This document shows positions 49,015 to 56,619 of a stretch of 64,000 nucleotides of DNA, piece by piece. Below the pieces are notes generated by a model. The model did no database searches, was not told the DNA's origin, and saw only the letters and a list, made by a program, of their open reading frames with translations. This stretch comes from Actinoallomurus iriomotensis (lineage in GTDB: Bacteria > Actinomycetota > Actinomycetes > Streptosporangiales > Streptosporangiaceae). A program made the translations under genes and the position numbers. The stretch is from positions 1 to 64,000 of the forward strand of contig NZ_BSTJ01000005.1 of NCBI RefSeq assembly GCF_030269445.1. Reading direction: 5' to 3'. How positions within the stretch are numbered: the stretch's first letter is position 1; every line of letters starts with the position of its first letter.

Positions 49015-49635
49015 ATGAATATTGGTGCGGGGGGACGCCTCACGGTGGTCCTCTTCCATTCGATGTTCGGGCTGCGGCCGGTGGAGCTGAGCGCGGCTGA
49101 GCGCCTGCGCGCCGCCGGTCACCACGTCGTCACACCCGACCTCTTCGCCGGCGAGGTCGCGGGCGACGTGCCGGCCCTGGAGGACGGGTTCGCGCTCATG
49201 GAGCGGATCGGCTGGGAGACGATCACGGCGCGCGCTCGCGCCGCCGTCCGGGACCTGCCTCCCAGTGCGGTGCTCGGCGGGTTCTCGATGGGAGTGGGCG
49301 TGGTGGGCACCCTCTGGCCGGACAGGCCCACGGCGGCCGGCGCGTTCCTTCTCCACGCGACCACCTCCGTACCCCCGGGCATCCCCGCCGGCACGCCTGT
49401 CGAGGCTCACGTCGCCGACGGCGACCGGTTCGCCCCGCCCGACCAGATGGCCGCCCTCCGGGCCAGTGCGGAACACGCCGGGGCCGAGCTCTCGGTGCAC
49501 ACCTATCCCGGCGCCGGTCACTTCTACACCGACCCGAGTCTGCCCGACCACGACCCCGTCGCCGCCGACCGCACTTGGCGACACGTGGACGGACTGCTCG
49601 AGAAGGCGCGCCGCCGCGTGTCAGATCTCGCTTAG
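49015..49635 (+). CDS. Dienelactone hydrolase-family alpha/beta hydrolase
   Basis: The 206-residue hydrolase has the nucleophile elbow GGFSMG with S91 (serine instead of the cysteine of classical dienelactone hydrolases), a late Asp in VADGDRFAPP and His in GAGHFYTD. It probably cleaves an ester or lactone. ATG at 49015 has no clear ribosome-binding site, so the message may be leaderless. It is divergent from the VOC-GNAT gene. Confidence 0.85.
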   Translation: MNIGAGGRLTVVLFHSMFGLRPVELSAAERLRAAGHHVVTPDLFAGEVAGDVPALEDGFALMERIGWETITARARAAVRDLPPSAVLGGFSMGVGVVGTLWPDRPTAAGAFLLHATTSVPPGIPAGTPVEAHVADGDRFAPPDQMAALRASAEHAGAELSVHTYPGAGHFYTDPSLPDHDPVAADRTWRHVDGLLEKARRRVSDLA

Positions 49636-49651
49636 CGACCGCGTACTCCCC

Positions 49652-50608
49652 TCACGTTTCCCGGGTGACCTGCTCTGGTTGCTTGTCCGGGCGGAGGCCG
49701 CGCCAGCTGGGATGCCGTAGGTGGCCGTCGCCGGTCCACTCGGTGAAGGCGACCTCGCCGACGAGTTCGGGTTCGGTCCAGTGCGCGGTACGGGCCACCG
49801 GACCCGGCACGGTGGTGTCGAAGGGGCTGTCGGGGTGCTCCAGCGGATGCAGGCGATCGGCGAGCTCGTGGAGGTTCGTCTCGGTGAAGCCGGTGCCGAC
49901 GTTGCCGACGTACCTGAGGCCGTGGTCGTCGTAGACGCCGAGGATCAAGGATCCGATCATGTCGGCCCGGCGGCCTTCGCCGGGTGTCCAGCCGGCCACG
50001 ACGACCTCCTGGTGGCGGACGTTCTTGACCTTGATCCAGGGGCCCCGGCGGCCGGGCAGGTAGCGGGAGGTCAGGGGCTTGGCGACGACCCCTTCCAGGC
50101 CCTGCTCGATGCTGGCGGCCAGGACGGCCTCGCCGCCTCCCTGCCACCACGGCGGTGTGAAGACCGGGTCGGTGTTGAGGTCGAGCTCCTCCAGCGCCCG
50201 GCGGCGGGTCGTGTAGGGCTCGGCCAGGAGCGACCGGTCGCCGTGGTGGAGCAGGTCGAAGACGTAGTAGGCGACCGGTGTGGAGCGGACCAGCCGGTCG
50301 GTCGGTCGTTGGACGTGCATCCGGGACTGCAGCAGGCCGAAGTCGGGACGCCCGTCGCGCAGCGCGACGATCTCGCCGTCCAGCACCACCGGCTCGTGGA
50401 CCATCCCCGTGAGCGCCCGGAGCTCGGGGTAGGACCGGGCCATGTCCTTGTCGTTGCGGGAGATCAGCTCCAGCCCGTCCGTGCGTACGTAGGCGACGGC
50501 GCGTACTCCGTCCCACTTCAGCTCGAACGCCCAGTTGTCGTCGTCGTGGGGGAGCGCGGGCCGGAGCGCGGCCATCATCGCCGGTATGCGCCTTGGTAGT
50601 TCGCTCAT
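49652..50608 (-). CDS. ATP-dependent DNA ligase (LigC/LigD ligase-domain type)
   Basis: The 318-residue protein is a stand-alone ligase. Adenylation lysine K31 lies in ELKWDGVRA, followed by ISRNDKDMARSYPEL, VLDGEIVAL, EGVVAKPLTSRYLPGRRGPWIKVKN and a C-terminal OB-fold domain (DMIGSLILGVYDDHGLRYVGNVGTGF). Such ligases seal nicks in non-homologous end joining or base-excision repair in actinobacteria. The primase/nuclease domains of full LigD and a ku gene are not adjacent. ATG at 50608 follows AGAGG. Confidence 0.92.
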   Translation of the reverse strand: MSELPRRIPAMMAALRPALPHDDDNWAFELKWDGVRAVAYVRTDGLELISRNDKDMARSYPELRALTGMVHEPVVLDGEIVALRDGRPDFGLLQSRMHVQRPTDRLVRSTPVAYYVFDLLHHGDRSLLAEPYTTRRRALEELDLNTDPVFTPPWWQGGGEAVLAASIEQGLEGVVAKPLTSRYLPGRRGPWIKVKNVRHQEVVVAGWTPGEGRRADMIGSLILGVYDDHGLRYVGNVGTGFTETNLHELADRLHPLEHPDSPFDTTVPGPVARTAHWTEPELVGEVAFTEWTGDGHLRHPSWRGLRPDKQPEQVTRET

Positions 50609-50741
50609 GATCAGACCTCTGAACTGGACCACTACCCAGTTCGCGGGCGCTCCACCGACGTTTTCGCGGAAGGATGCGCGTTCCTCCGAGCGTGACGGTG
50701 GTGATCATGCAGCCACGTAGTCGATGGCCTCGCTGCTGAGG

Positions 50742-51215
50742 CTATGTGGCGCCTGCCATGCGCCGGCGGGTGCGTTCGGGGGCGGACGGGGGCAGGGTGG
50801 CGAGGACGTCGGCGAGCGAGGTCGCGGCGAGGCTGCGCCGCCAGGCCTCATGCGCGTCCGCCATCTTCTCGGCGAGGACGCAGGTGTTCCGGCACTCCTC
50901 GGGAGACAGCGCCCCGCGTCCCTGTTGGCGGATCTCCCGGCACTCGTACGGCGAGGCGGCGCCGTCGACCGCCTCGACGATGTCCAGAAGCGTGATCTCG
51001 GAGGCGGGGCGGGCCAGCCGGAACCCGCCTCGGGGGCCCGTCGTCGCCGCCAGCGCGCCGCTCCTGACCAGCGCCTGGAGTTGCTTGGCCAGATAGGCCG
51101 CCGGCAGGTCGTAGTACTGCGCGAGCTGGGCCGCCGACGCGGTGGTGCCCGGGTCGAGCTGGGCCAGCGTCGTGGCGCAGTGCAGAAGCCATTCGGTGCT
51201 CACGGGCAACTTCAT
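50742..51215 (-). CDS. Rrf2-family regulator with three cysteines
   Basis: The 157-residue protein has the Rrf2 winged helix (AQYYDLPAAYLAKQLQALVRSG, GGFRLARPASEITLLDIVEAVDG). Cysteines follow in YECREIRQQ and ECRNTC, placed like the iron-sulfur ligands of NsrR/IscR-type members, so redox or NO sensing is possible. ATG at 51215. It is divergent from an NmrA-type gene with an inverted repeat between them, and probably represses that gene. Confidence 0.88.
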   Translation of the reverse strand: MKLPVSTEWLLHCATTLAQLDPGTTASAAQLAQYYDLPAAYLAKQLQALVRSGALAATTGPRGGFRLARPASEITLLDIVEAVDGAASPYECREIRQQGRGALSPEECRNTCVLAEKMADAHEAWRRSLAATSLADVLATLPPSAPERTRRRMAGAT

Positions 51216-51251
51216 GATCCTGAGCTTATCGGAGATATTGCGGATCTTTTT

Positions 51252-51279
51252 AGTCCGAGATAGCGTCAGGTCTCGGACT
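51252..51279. promoter_or_regulatory. Inverted repeat between Rrf2 and NmrA-type genes
   Basis: agtccgaga (51252-51260) and tctcggact (51271-51279) form a perfect 9-bp inverted repeat with a 10-base spacer. It is 22 bases before the NmrA-type start and overlaps the region where its promoter should be. It is the probable Rrf2 operator. Confidence 0.6.
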
Positions 51280-51300
51280 GAGAGACGAGGAGAGATCATC

Positions 51301-52041
51301 ATGCGAATCGCCGTCGCCGGTGCGACCGGCAACATCGGAGCGCTCACCGTCGCCGCGCTCCAGCGGGCCGGCCACGACGTCGTCCGCGTCAGCCGCTCAC
51401 TCGGCGTCGACCTGGTGACCGGTACGGGCCTCGACGCGGCCCTGGCCGGTGTCGAGGCCGTCGTCGACGCGACGAACGCCACGTCGGCCGACCCTGAGGC
51501 GACGGTGGACTTCTTCCGCACCGCCACGCGGAACCTGCTCGCCGCCGAGGAACGCGCCGGGGCCCGCCACCACGTGCTGCTGTCGATCGCCGGGATCCAC
51601 CGGGTCGAGGGCAACGCGCACTACGCCGGCAAGCGAGAGCAGGAGCGCCTGGTCGCCGCGGGTCCGGTGCCGTGGACGATCGTCCCGGCCACACAGTTCC
51701 ACGACTTCGCCGCGACGGTGGCGAGCTGGACCGAGCGGGACGGCGTGGCCACGATCGCGCCGCTGCTCATCCAGCCGGTCGCGCCCGAGGACGTCGCCGC
51801 CATCCTCGCCGAGGTCGCCACCGGCACGCCGCAGGGGCGCCATCCCGACGTCGCGGGACCCGAGCCGCAGGACCTGGTGGACATGGCCCGGCGCACCCAC
51901 CAGGCGCGCGGCCGCACGGTGAAGCTCGTGCCGACGTGGACGGGCCTGTTCGGCCCGGACATGGCCGGCAACGCGCTCCTGCCCGGCGAGGACGCCCACA
52001 TCGCCCCGACCACCTTCGACGAGTGGCTCGCGACCCGCTGA
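51301..52041 (+). CDS. NmrA/atypical SDR NAD(P)-binding protein
   Basis: The 246-residue protein has the Rossmann start MRIAVAGATGNIGALTVAAL, AVVDATNAT, HHVLLSIAGIHRVEGNAHYAGKREQE (a Y-x3-K-like segment) and PWTIVPATQFHDF, as in quinone reductase-like and NmrA-type atypical SDRs. It may be a redox sensor or a reductase for electrophilic quinones, which would fit control by an Rrf2 protein with cysteines. ATG at 51301 follows GAGGAGAG. Confidence 0.88.
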   Translation: MRIAVAGATGNIGALTVAALQRAGHDVVRVSRSLGVDLVTGTGLDAALAGVEAVVDATNATSADPEATVDFFRTATRNLLAAEERAGARHHVLLSIAGIHRVEGNAHYAGKREQERLVAAGPVPWTIVPATQFHDFAATVASWTERDGVATIAPLLIQPVAPEDVAAILAEVATGTPQGRHPDVAGPEPQDLVDMARRTHQARGRTVKLVPTWTGLFGPDMAGNALLPGEDAHIAPTTFDEWLATR

Positions 52042-52271
52042 AGAGGCCGGCACGGCCGGATCCGGGGCCCGGCGACGCCCGTCTCGGTGCCCTGCCGGCC
52101 GGTACGAGCCCACGTGCGGTGACGGGTGGTGCCCGCCCGGGGAGGCCGTCCCCGGCGGTACGGCGAGACGTGAGCGTTGGCGCCGTACTCGGGGCTACCT
52201 CCTGCGGTGCCCTGGGGCCCGCACGGGCCCGCGTGCGGCGGTGGCCGTCGCGGTGCTGTCCTCGGCCGGGG

Positions 52272-53039
52272 TCAGGCTCGGTGTACGACGGTGCCGGCCG
52301 CGGTCAGGCGGGCGGTCTCCTCGTCCGGGGCCGCGGTGTCGGTGACGACCGCGTGCAGGGCGGAGACCGGGGCGACGTGGGCCAGGGCGGTACGGGTCAG
52401 CTTGGCGGCCTCGGTCACCGCGATGACACGGCGGGACGAGGCGATCGCGGCGCGCTTGACCGCGGCGTCGTCGAGGTCGTAGGCGGTCAGGCCGTTGGCG
52501 GCGTTCAGGCCGCAGCAGCCGATGACCGCCGTGTCGAAGCGCAGGGCGGCCAGTGACGCCTCGGTCAGCGGTCCGGCCAGCGCCAGCTCGGCCGGCCGGG
52601 GCCGGCCGCCGGGCACCAGCAGCGTCACCTCGGGGGCGCCGCTCAGGACGTTGACCGCGTGCAGGGACAGTGGCATCACGGTCACGCGCCGTCCTTCGAG
52701 GGCCCGCGCCACCTCCAGGCAGGTGGTTCCGCTGTCCAGGACGACGGACTCGCCGTCGGCGATGAGCGCGGCGGCCTCGGCGGCGATGCGCCGCTTGGCC
52801 TCCAGGCCCTCCTGGGACCGCAGCGCGAAGGGCGGCCCCTCGCCGCGCAGCACCAGGCTTCGCGCCCCGCCGCGGTACCGCTGGAGCACGCCCTGGGCGG
52901 CCAGGACCTCCAGGTCGCGCCGGATGGTCATCTCCGAGGCGCCGGTGAGCCGGGCCAGCTCCGCGACGCCGACGCTGCCCGCCTCGCAGACGGCCTCGGT
53001 GATCTGTCTCAGTCGGTCCGTACCGGTCATGACACCCAT
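52272..53039 (-). CDS. DeoR-family repressor
   Basis: The 255-residue regulator has the DeoR helix-turn-helix (VGVAELARLTGASEMTIRRDLEVLAAQGVLQRYRGGA in two parts) and the sugar-phosphate isomerase-like effector domain (VVLDSGTTCLEVARAL, DTAVIGCCGLNAANGLTAYDLDDAAVKRA). Such proteins sense a phosphorylated sugar or nucleoside product. The start is ATG 53039, or 53030 after GGGTG. It is divergent from an MFS gene across repeated TGTTCG boxes. The 230 bases downstream (52042-52271) hold no recognised feature. Confidence 0.9.
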   Translation of the reverse strand: MGVMTGTDRLRQITEAVCEAGSVGVAELARLTGASEMTIRRDLEVLAAQGVLQRYRGGARSLVLRGEGPPFALRSQEGLEAKRRIAAEAAALIADGESVVLDSGTTCLEVARALEGRRVTVMPLSLHAVNVLSGAPEVTLLVPGGRPRPAELALAGPLTEASLAALRFDTAVIGCCGLNAANGLTAYDLDDAAVKRAAIASSRRVIAVTEAAKLTRTALAHVAPVSALHAVVTDTAAPDEETARLTAAGTVVHRA

Positions 53040-53070
53040 TGAACACAGTCAGCGCGCGAAAAACAGGCTT

Positions 53071-53099
53071 ACGAACAAAAAAGTTGTTCGTTATGTTCG
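53071..53099. promoter_or_regulatory. TGTTCG boxes between deoR-type and MFS genes
   Basis: acgaacaa (53071-53078) and ttgttcgt (53084-53091) form a perfect 8-bp inverted repeat with a 5-base spacer, and a further tgttcg lies at 53094-53099. A gaaca occurs at 53041, close to the repressor start. Repeated short boxes are usual for DeoR-family operators, so this should control both divergent genes. Confidence 0.65.
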
Positions 53100-53103
53100 C
53101 AGC

Positions 53104-54291
53104 ATGGAGAGATCGCTGCGAGCCGGCCGGCTGGCCACGTTCGCCTACTTCGTCCTGAACGGCTTCCTGATGGGCGTGTGGGTGGTCCACATCCCCAGCG
53201 TCGAGCACCGGGTGGGCGTCGACCACGCCGTGCTCGGCTGGCTCCTGCTGGTGCTCGGCGCGGGGGCCTTCGCCGGGATGCAGGTCTCCGGCCCGCTCAC
53301 CGACCGTTTCGGGGCCCGTGCGGTCGTACCGCTGAGCGCCTGCCTCGCCGCCGCGTCCGTGGTCCTGCCCGGCCTGGCGACGAATGCCGGGACGCTCGCC
53401 GCGGCGCTGGTCGTGTACGGCTTCGGCACCGGCGCCATGGACGTCTCCATGAACGCGCACGCCGTCCAGGTCGAGCGCGAGTACCCGCGGCCCGTCATGT
53501 CCGCCTTCCACGCCGCCTACTCGATCGGCGGCGTCTTCGCCTCGCTCGTCGGCGCCCGCACGCTGAGCTGGGGCTGGAGCCCGGCGGCGTCGCTCGGCGC
53601 GGTCGCCGTCCTCGGCCTGGCCGTCACCGCGCTCGCGGCCCCGGCGCTGCTGCGGGCCGAACCCCGCGCCCCGGAGACGGCCGCGCCCGCACGGCCGCGG
53701 CGCCGGACGCCGCGGCACATCTGGGCGCTGGCCGCGCTCGCCCTGATGATCATGTTGTGTGAGGGCGTCGCGAACGACTGGAGCGTGCTGCACCTGCGGA
53801 ACGTGCTGGACGCGCCCGCCTCCACGGCCGCGTTCGCGTACGGCGCCTTCTCCGCGGCCATGACCGCGGGCCGCCTGGTCGCCGACCGGGTGACCGCGCG
53901 CATCGGCCCGGCGGCCGTGCTCCGCCGTGGCGCGGCCGTGGCCGCGCTCGGCCTGACCGTCGCGGCGCTCTCGCCCTGGGTCTCGCTGGCCCTGGCGGGC
54001 TGGGCGGTGTTCGGGGCCGGGCTGTCCGGCTGCGTCCCCCAGCTCTTCAGCGCCGCCGGCCACGCCGATCAGGACGCCGCCGCCACCAACGTCTCCCGCG
54101 TCGCCGGGCTCGGCTACCTCGGCATGCTCGCCGGCCCGGCGGTCATCGGGCCGCTGACGCGCCTCGTGCCGCTCAACGTCACGTTCTTCCTGCCCGTGGC
54201 GTTCTGCGTCACCGCCGCCGTCACGGCCGGCGTCCTGCGCCCCCGGCACGAGCCCGCCCCGCACCGCGAGGCCGAGACGGTGAATCCGTGA
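53104..54291 (+). CDS. MFS transporter, fucose-permease-like
   Basis: The 395-residue carrier has 12 predicted helices. It has GVDHAVLGWLLLVLGAGAF in helix 2, PLTDRFGARAVVPL as the MFS loop, and GFGTGAMDVSMNAHAVQVE, characteristic of the small sugar/FucP-like and YbjJ-type group. It probably takes up a sugar or related metabolite under control of the DeoR repressor encoded divergently. ATG at 53104 is only five bases after the last TGTTCG box. Confidence 0.88.
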   Translation: MERSLRAGRLATFAYFVLNGFLMGVWVVHIPSVEHRVGVDHAVLGWLLLVLGAGAFAGMQVSGPLTDRFGARAVVPLSACLAAASVVLPGLATNAGTLAAALVVYGFGTGAMDVSMNAHAVQVEREYPRPVMSAFHAAYSIGGVFASLVGARTLSWGWSPAASLGAVAVLGLAVTALAAPALLRAEPRAPETAAPARPRRRTPRHIWALAALALMIMLCEGVANDWSVLHLRNVLDAPASTAAFAYGAFSAAMTAGRLVADRVTARIGPAAVLRRGAAVAALGLTVAALSPWVSLALAGWAVFGAGLSGCVPQLFSAAGHADQDAAATNVSRVAGLGYLGMLAGPAVIGPLTRLVPLNVTFFLPVAFCVTAAVTAGVLRPRHEPAPHREAETVNP

Positions 54292-54516
54292 CCGCGCGGT
54301 ACCCGGATCGTCGGCGGGCGTGCGCTGGGACCGGCCGAGCCGCCGCGCCACGTGGCACGCGTGTACGTACCGGGTTCCTGGCGCAAGCCTTTGAGTCCGT
54401 TCTTCATCGCGAGCATCACCCGGGCGCTCGCGCCGGCGGATCCCGAACCTGAGCGGTGCCACCGCGAGCCGGTCGGCGAGGTCCAGGTCGTCGGCGTGCC
54501 GGAGGGCGGATACGGG

Positions 54517-54684
54517 GTGTTCGGCCGGGTCGTCGGAGAGACGGCGCTCATCGACCCGGTGTGCGGCATGGTCGCCCGCGACATGGTGGCCACCCTGGAA
54601 CACGACGGCACGACCCACGGGTTCTGCAGCCTCGGGTGCCGCCGCCACTTCGCCGGCGAACCGGCCGAGGAGGCGGCCCGCTGA
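54517..54684 (+). CDS. Small YHS-domain protein
   Basis: The C-terminal part of this frame reads IDPVCGMVARDMVATLEHDG, followed by THGFCSLGCRRHF, a YHS domain with its Cys pair and His. YHS domains occur in metal-handling proteins and at the ends of XdhC/CoxF-like proteins. GTG at 54517 after GGAGGGCGG would give 55 residues; the frame stays open back to 54352, but that part matches nothing I know. It could be a small metal-binding protein or the tail of a decayed larger gene. Confidence 0.5.
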   Translation: MFGRVVGETALIDPVCGMVARDMVATLEHDGTTHGFCSLGCRRHFAGEPAEEAAR

Positions 54685-54709
54685 CGCCCGTCCGGGCCGC
54701 GTGAGGTGT

Positions 54710-55498
54710 TCAGGACGGGCGGGTGCCGGTGACGACGGTGGCGTGCTCCTCCTCCGAGGTGACCACGCGGGGGAGCAGCCCGGCGTCGTGGAAGGCCGCG
54801 GCCGCGAGCGGCGCCTGGCGTTCGCTCGTCTCCACCAGCAGGTGGCCGCCGGGGATGAGCCAGGCGGGCGCCTCGGCCGCCGCGCGCCGTACGAGGTCGA
54901 GGCCGTCGGCGCCGCCGTCGAGGGCGACCCGCGCCTCGTGCTCGCGTGCCTCCGCGGGCAGCAGCGCCACCTCCCCGGTGGGCACGTACGGGACGTTCGC
55001 GGCCAGGACGCCGACGCGCCCTCGCAGCTCGGCGGGCAGCGGCTCGTACAGGTCGCCCTCGTGGACGTGGCCCGTGCCCGCGAGGTTGCGCCGGGCGCAG
55101 CGCACCGCGGCCGGATCGACGTCGGCGGCGTGCAGTTCGACCGGTGCCAGCTCCGTCGCCAGCGCGAGGCCCACCGCGCCCGAGCCGCAGCACAGGTCCA
55201 CCACGACGAGCGGCCGGGACACCTCGCTCGCCAGCGCGACGGCCCGGCGGACGAGGAACTCGGTGCGGCGGCGGGGCACGAAGACCCCGGCGTCGACGGC
55301 GACGCGCAGGCCGCAGAACTCCGCCCAGCCGAGTACGTGCTCGAGCGGCAGCCCGGAGGCCCGGCGTTCCACCATGGCGGTGAGGTGATCCGGCGTGCGG
55401 GCGGCGGAGACGAGCAGCCGCGCCTCGTCCTCGGCGAAGACGCAGCCGGCGGCGCGCAGCCTGGTGACGACGGAGGCGGGGGACAGGGGTGAGGTCAT
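54710..55498 (-). CDS. HemK/PrmC-like protein N5-glutamine methyltransferase
   Basis: The 262-residue SAM-dependent methyltransferase has a helical N-terminal domain, GLPLEHVLGWAEFCGLRV, the SAM loop VVVDLCCGSGAVGLALA (about 98-114) and the active-site motif NVPYVP (168-173), a variant of the NPPY of PrmC. Canonical PrmC methylates the GGQ glutamine of release factors. This shorter actinobacterial paralogue may modify another protein. ATG at 55498 follows AAAGGCG. Confidence 0.85.
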   Translation of the reverse strand: MTSPLSPASVVTRLRAAGCVFAEDEARLLVSAARTPDHLTAMVERRASGLPLEHVLGWAEFCGLRVAVDAGVFVPRRRTEFLVRRAVALASEVSRPLVVVDLCCGSGAVGLALATELAPVELHAADVDPAAVRCARRNLAGTGHVHEGDLYEPLPAELRGRVGVLAANVPYVPTGEVALLPAEAREHEARVALDGGADGLDLVRRAAAEAPAWLIPGGHLLVETSERQAPLAAAAFHDAGLLPRVVTSEEEHATVVTGTRPS

Positions 55499-55716
55499 GA
55501 GAACGCCTTTCGATGCTGAGGGCGCCCTCGTGTCACCTATCCGAGGCGAGTCGACGAAGAAGAGAGCGCCCGGCCTGTGATGGCGGTAATGGGGCTCACC
55601 TCCTCGGTCGCCGGAGACCGCAACATTACCGGACCCGGTCGTGGAGCGGCACGAGCCGGCTCCGGCGACTAGGCTGGCGCAATTCATGATCTTTACGACA
55701 TTTCGGAGGAGGGCGT

Positions 55717-56559
55717 GTGGTGACGGGTGTCGGGGACGGCGGGGGGACGACTCCTGCCGAAGGGCGAGTGCCACAGGGGGTCGACATCACCCGGCCGAGC
55801 ATCGCCCGGGTCTATGACTACCTCCTCGGCGGAAAGGACAACTTCACCCCGGACCGCGAGGTCGGCGACAGGATCAAGAAGGCCCTGCCCGAGGTCCACC
55901 TGGGCGTGCGCGCCCAGCGGATGGTGCTGGGCCGGGCGATCCGCTACATGGTCGGCGAGGCCGGCATCCGCCAGTTGGTCGACATCGGCTCCGGGCTGCC
56001 CACCGCCGGGAACGTGCACGAGGTCGCCCGGAGCATCGCCCCGGAGACCCGCGTGATCTACGTCGACAACGACCCGATCGTGCTGGCGCACGCCCGCGCG
56101 CTGCTGGCCGGCAGCTCCGGCGTGGCCGTGGTCGACCGGGATCTGCGCGAGCCCGAGCGGCTGCTGGAGGCGCCCGAGGTGCGCGTCGAGATCGACTTCG
56201 ACCGGCCCGTCGGGCTGCTGCTCTGCGGCATCGTCCACTACGTCAGCGACGAGGAGGACCCGGCCGGCCTCATCGCCCGCCTGATCGCCGCGCTCCCGTC
56301 CGGCAGCCACGTGTTCCTCCACCACCTGGTCGAGGCCGGCACGCCCGGTGAGAAGGCCGCCGAGACCGCGATGCGCCAGGGCATCGGCCGTGGCTTCTTC
56401 CGCACCCCCGACCAGGTCCGCGGGTTCCTCCACGGCCTTGAGCTGGTCGAGCCGGGGCTGGTGCGCGTCCCCGACTGGCGCCCCAACGGCACCGAGGACT
56501 CCGCGGAGGAACACCCCGTGCTGCGGCTCGCCGTCGCCGCCGTCGGCCGCAAGCCCTGA
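55717..56559 (+). CDS. SAM-dependent methyltransferase, DUF574 family
   Basis: The 280-residue protein begins a conserved region with ITRPSIARVYDYLLGGKDNF and has QLVDIGSGLPTAGNVHEVA, VIYVDNDPIVLAHARALL and VGLLLCGIVHYVSDEEDP. These define the actinomycete-specific DUF574 methyltransferases, which occur in many paralogues. The substrate is unknown. GTG at 55717 follows GGAGGA. Just past its stop, the 12-base word aagccctgagac is directly repeated (56551 and 56564), so the stop region has been duplicated. Confidence 0.9.
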   Translation: MVTGVGDGGGTTPAEGRVPQGVDITRPSIARVYDYLLGGKDNFTPDREVGDRIKKALPEVHLGVRAQRMVLGRAIRYMVGEAGIRQLVDIGSGLPTAGNVHEVARSIAPETRVIYVDNDPIVLAHARALLAGSSGVAVVDRDLREPERLLEAPEVRVEIDFDRPVGLLLCGIVHYVSDEEDPAGLIARLIAALPSGSHVFLHHLVEAGTPGEKAAETAMRQGIGRGFFRTPDQVRGFLHGLELVEPGLVRVPDWRPNGTEDSAEEHPVLRLAVAAVGRKP

Positions 56560-56577
56560 GACCAAGCCCTGAGACGA

Positions 56578-56607
56578 CGGCACCGCCCCGCGACCGGGAC
56601 GGTGCCG
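56578..56607. terminator. Hairpin between methyltransferase and phospholipase genes
   Basis: Bases 56578-56585 (cggcaccg) and 56600-56607 (cggtgccg) form a perfect 8-bp stem around a C/G-rich loop in the 60-base gap between convergent genes. It is a likely terminator for both directions. Confidence 0.65.
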
Positions 56608-56619
56608 CTCACCGATGCC

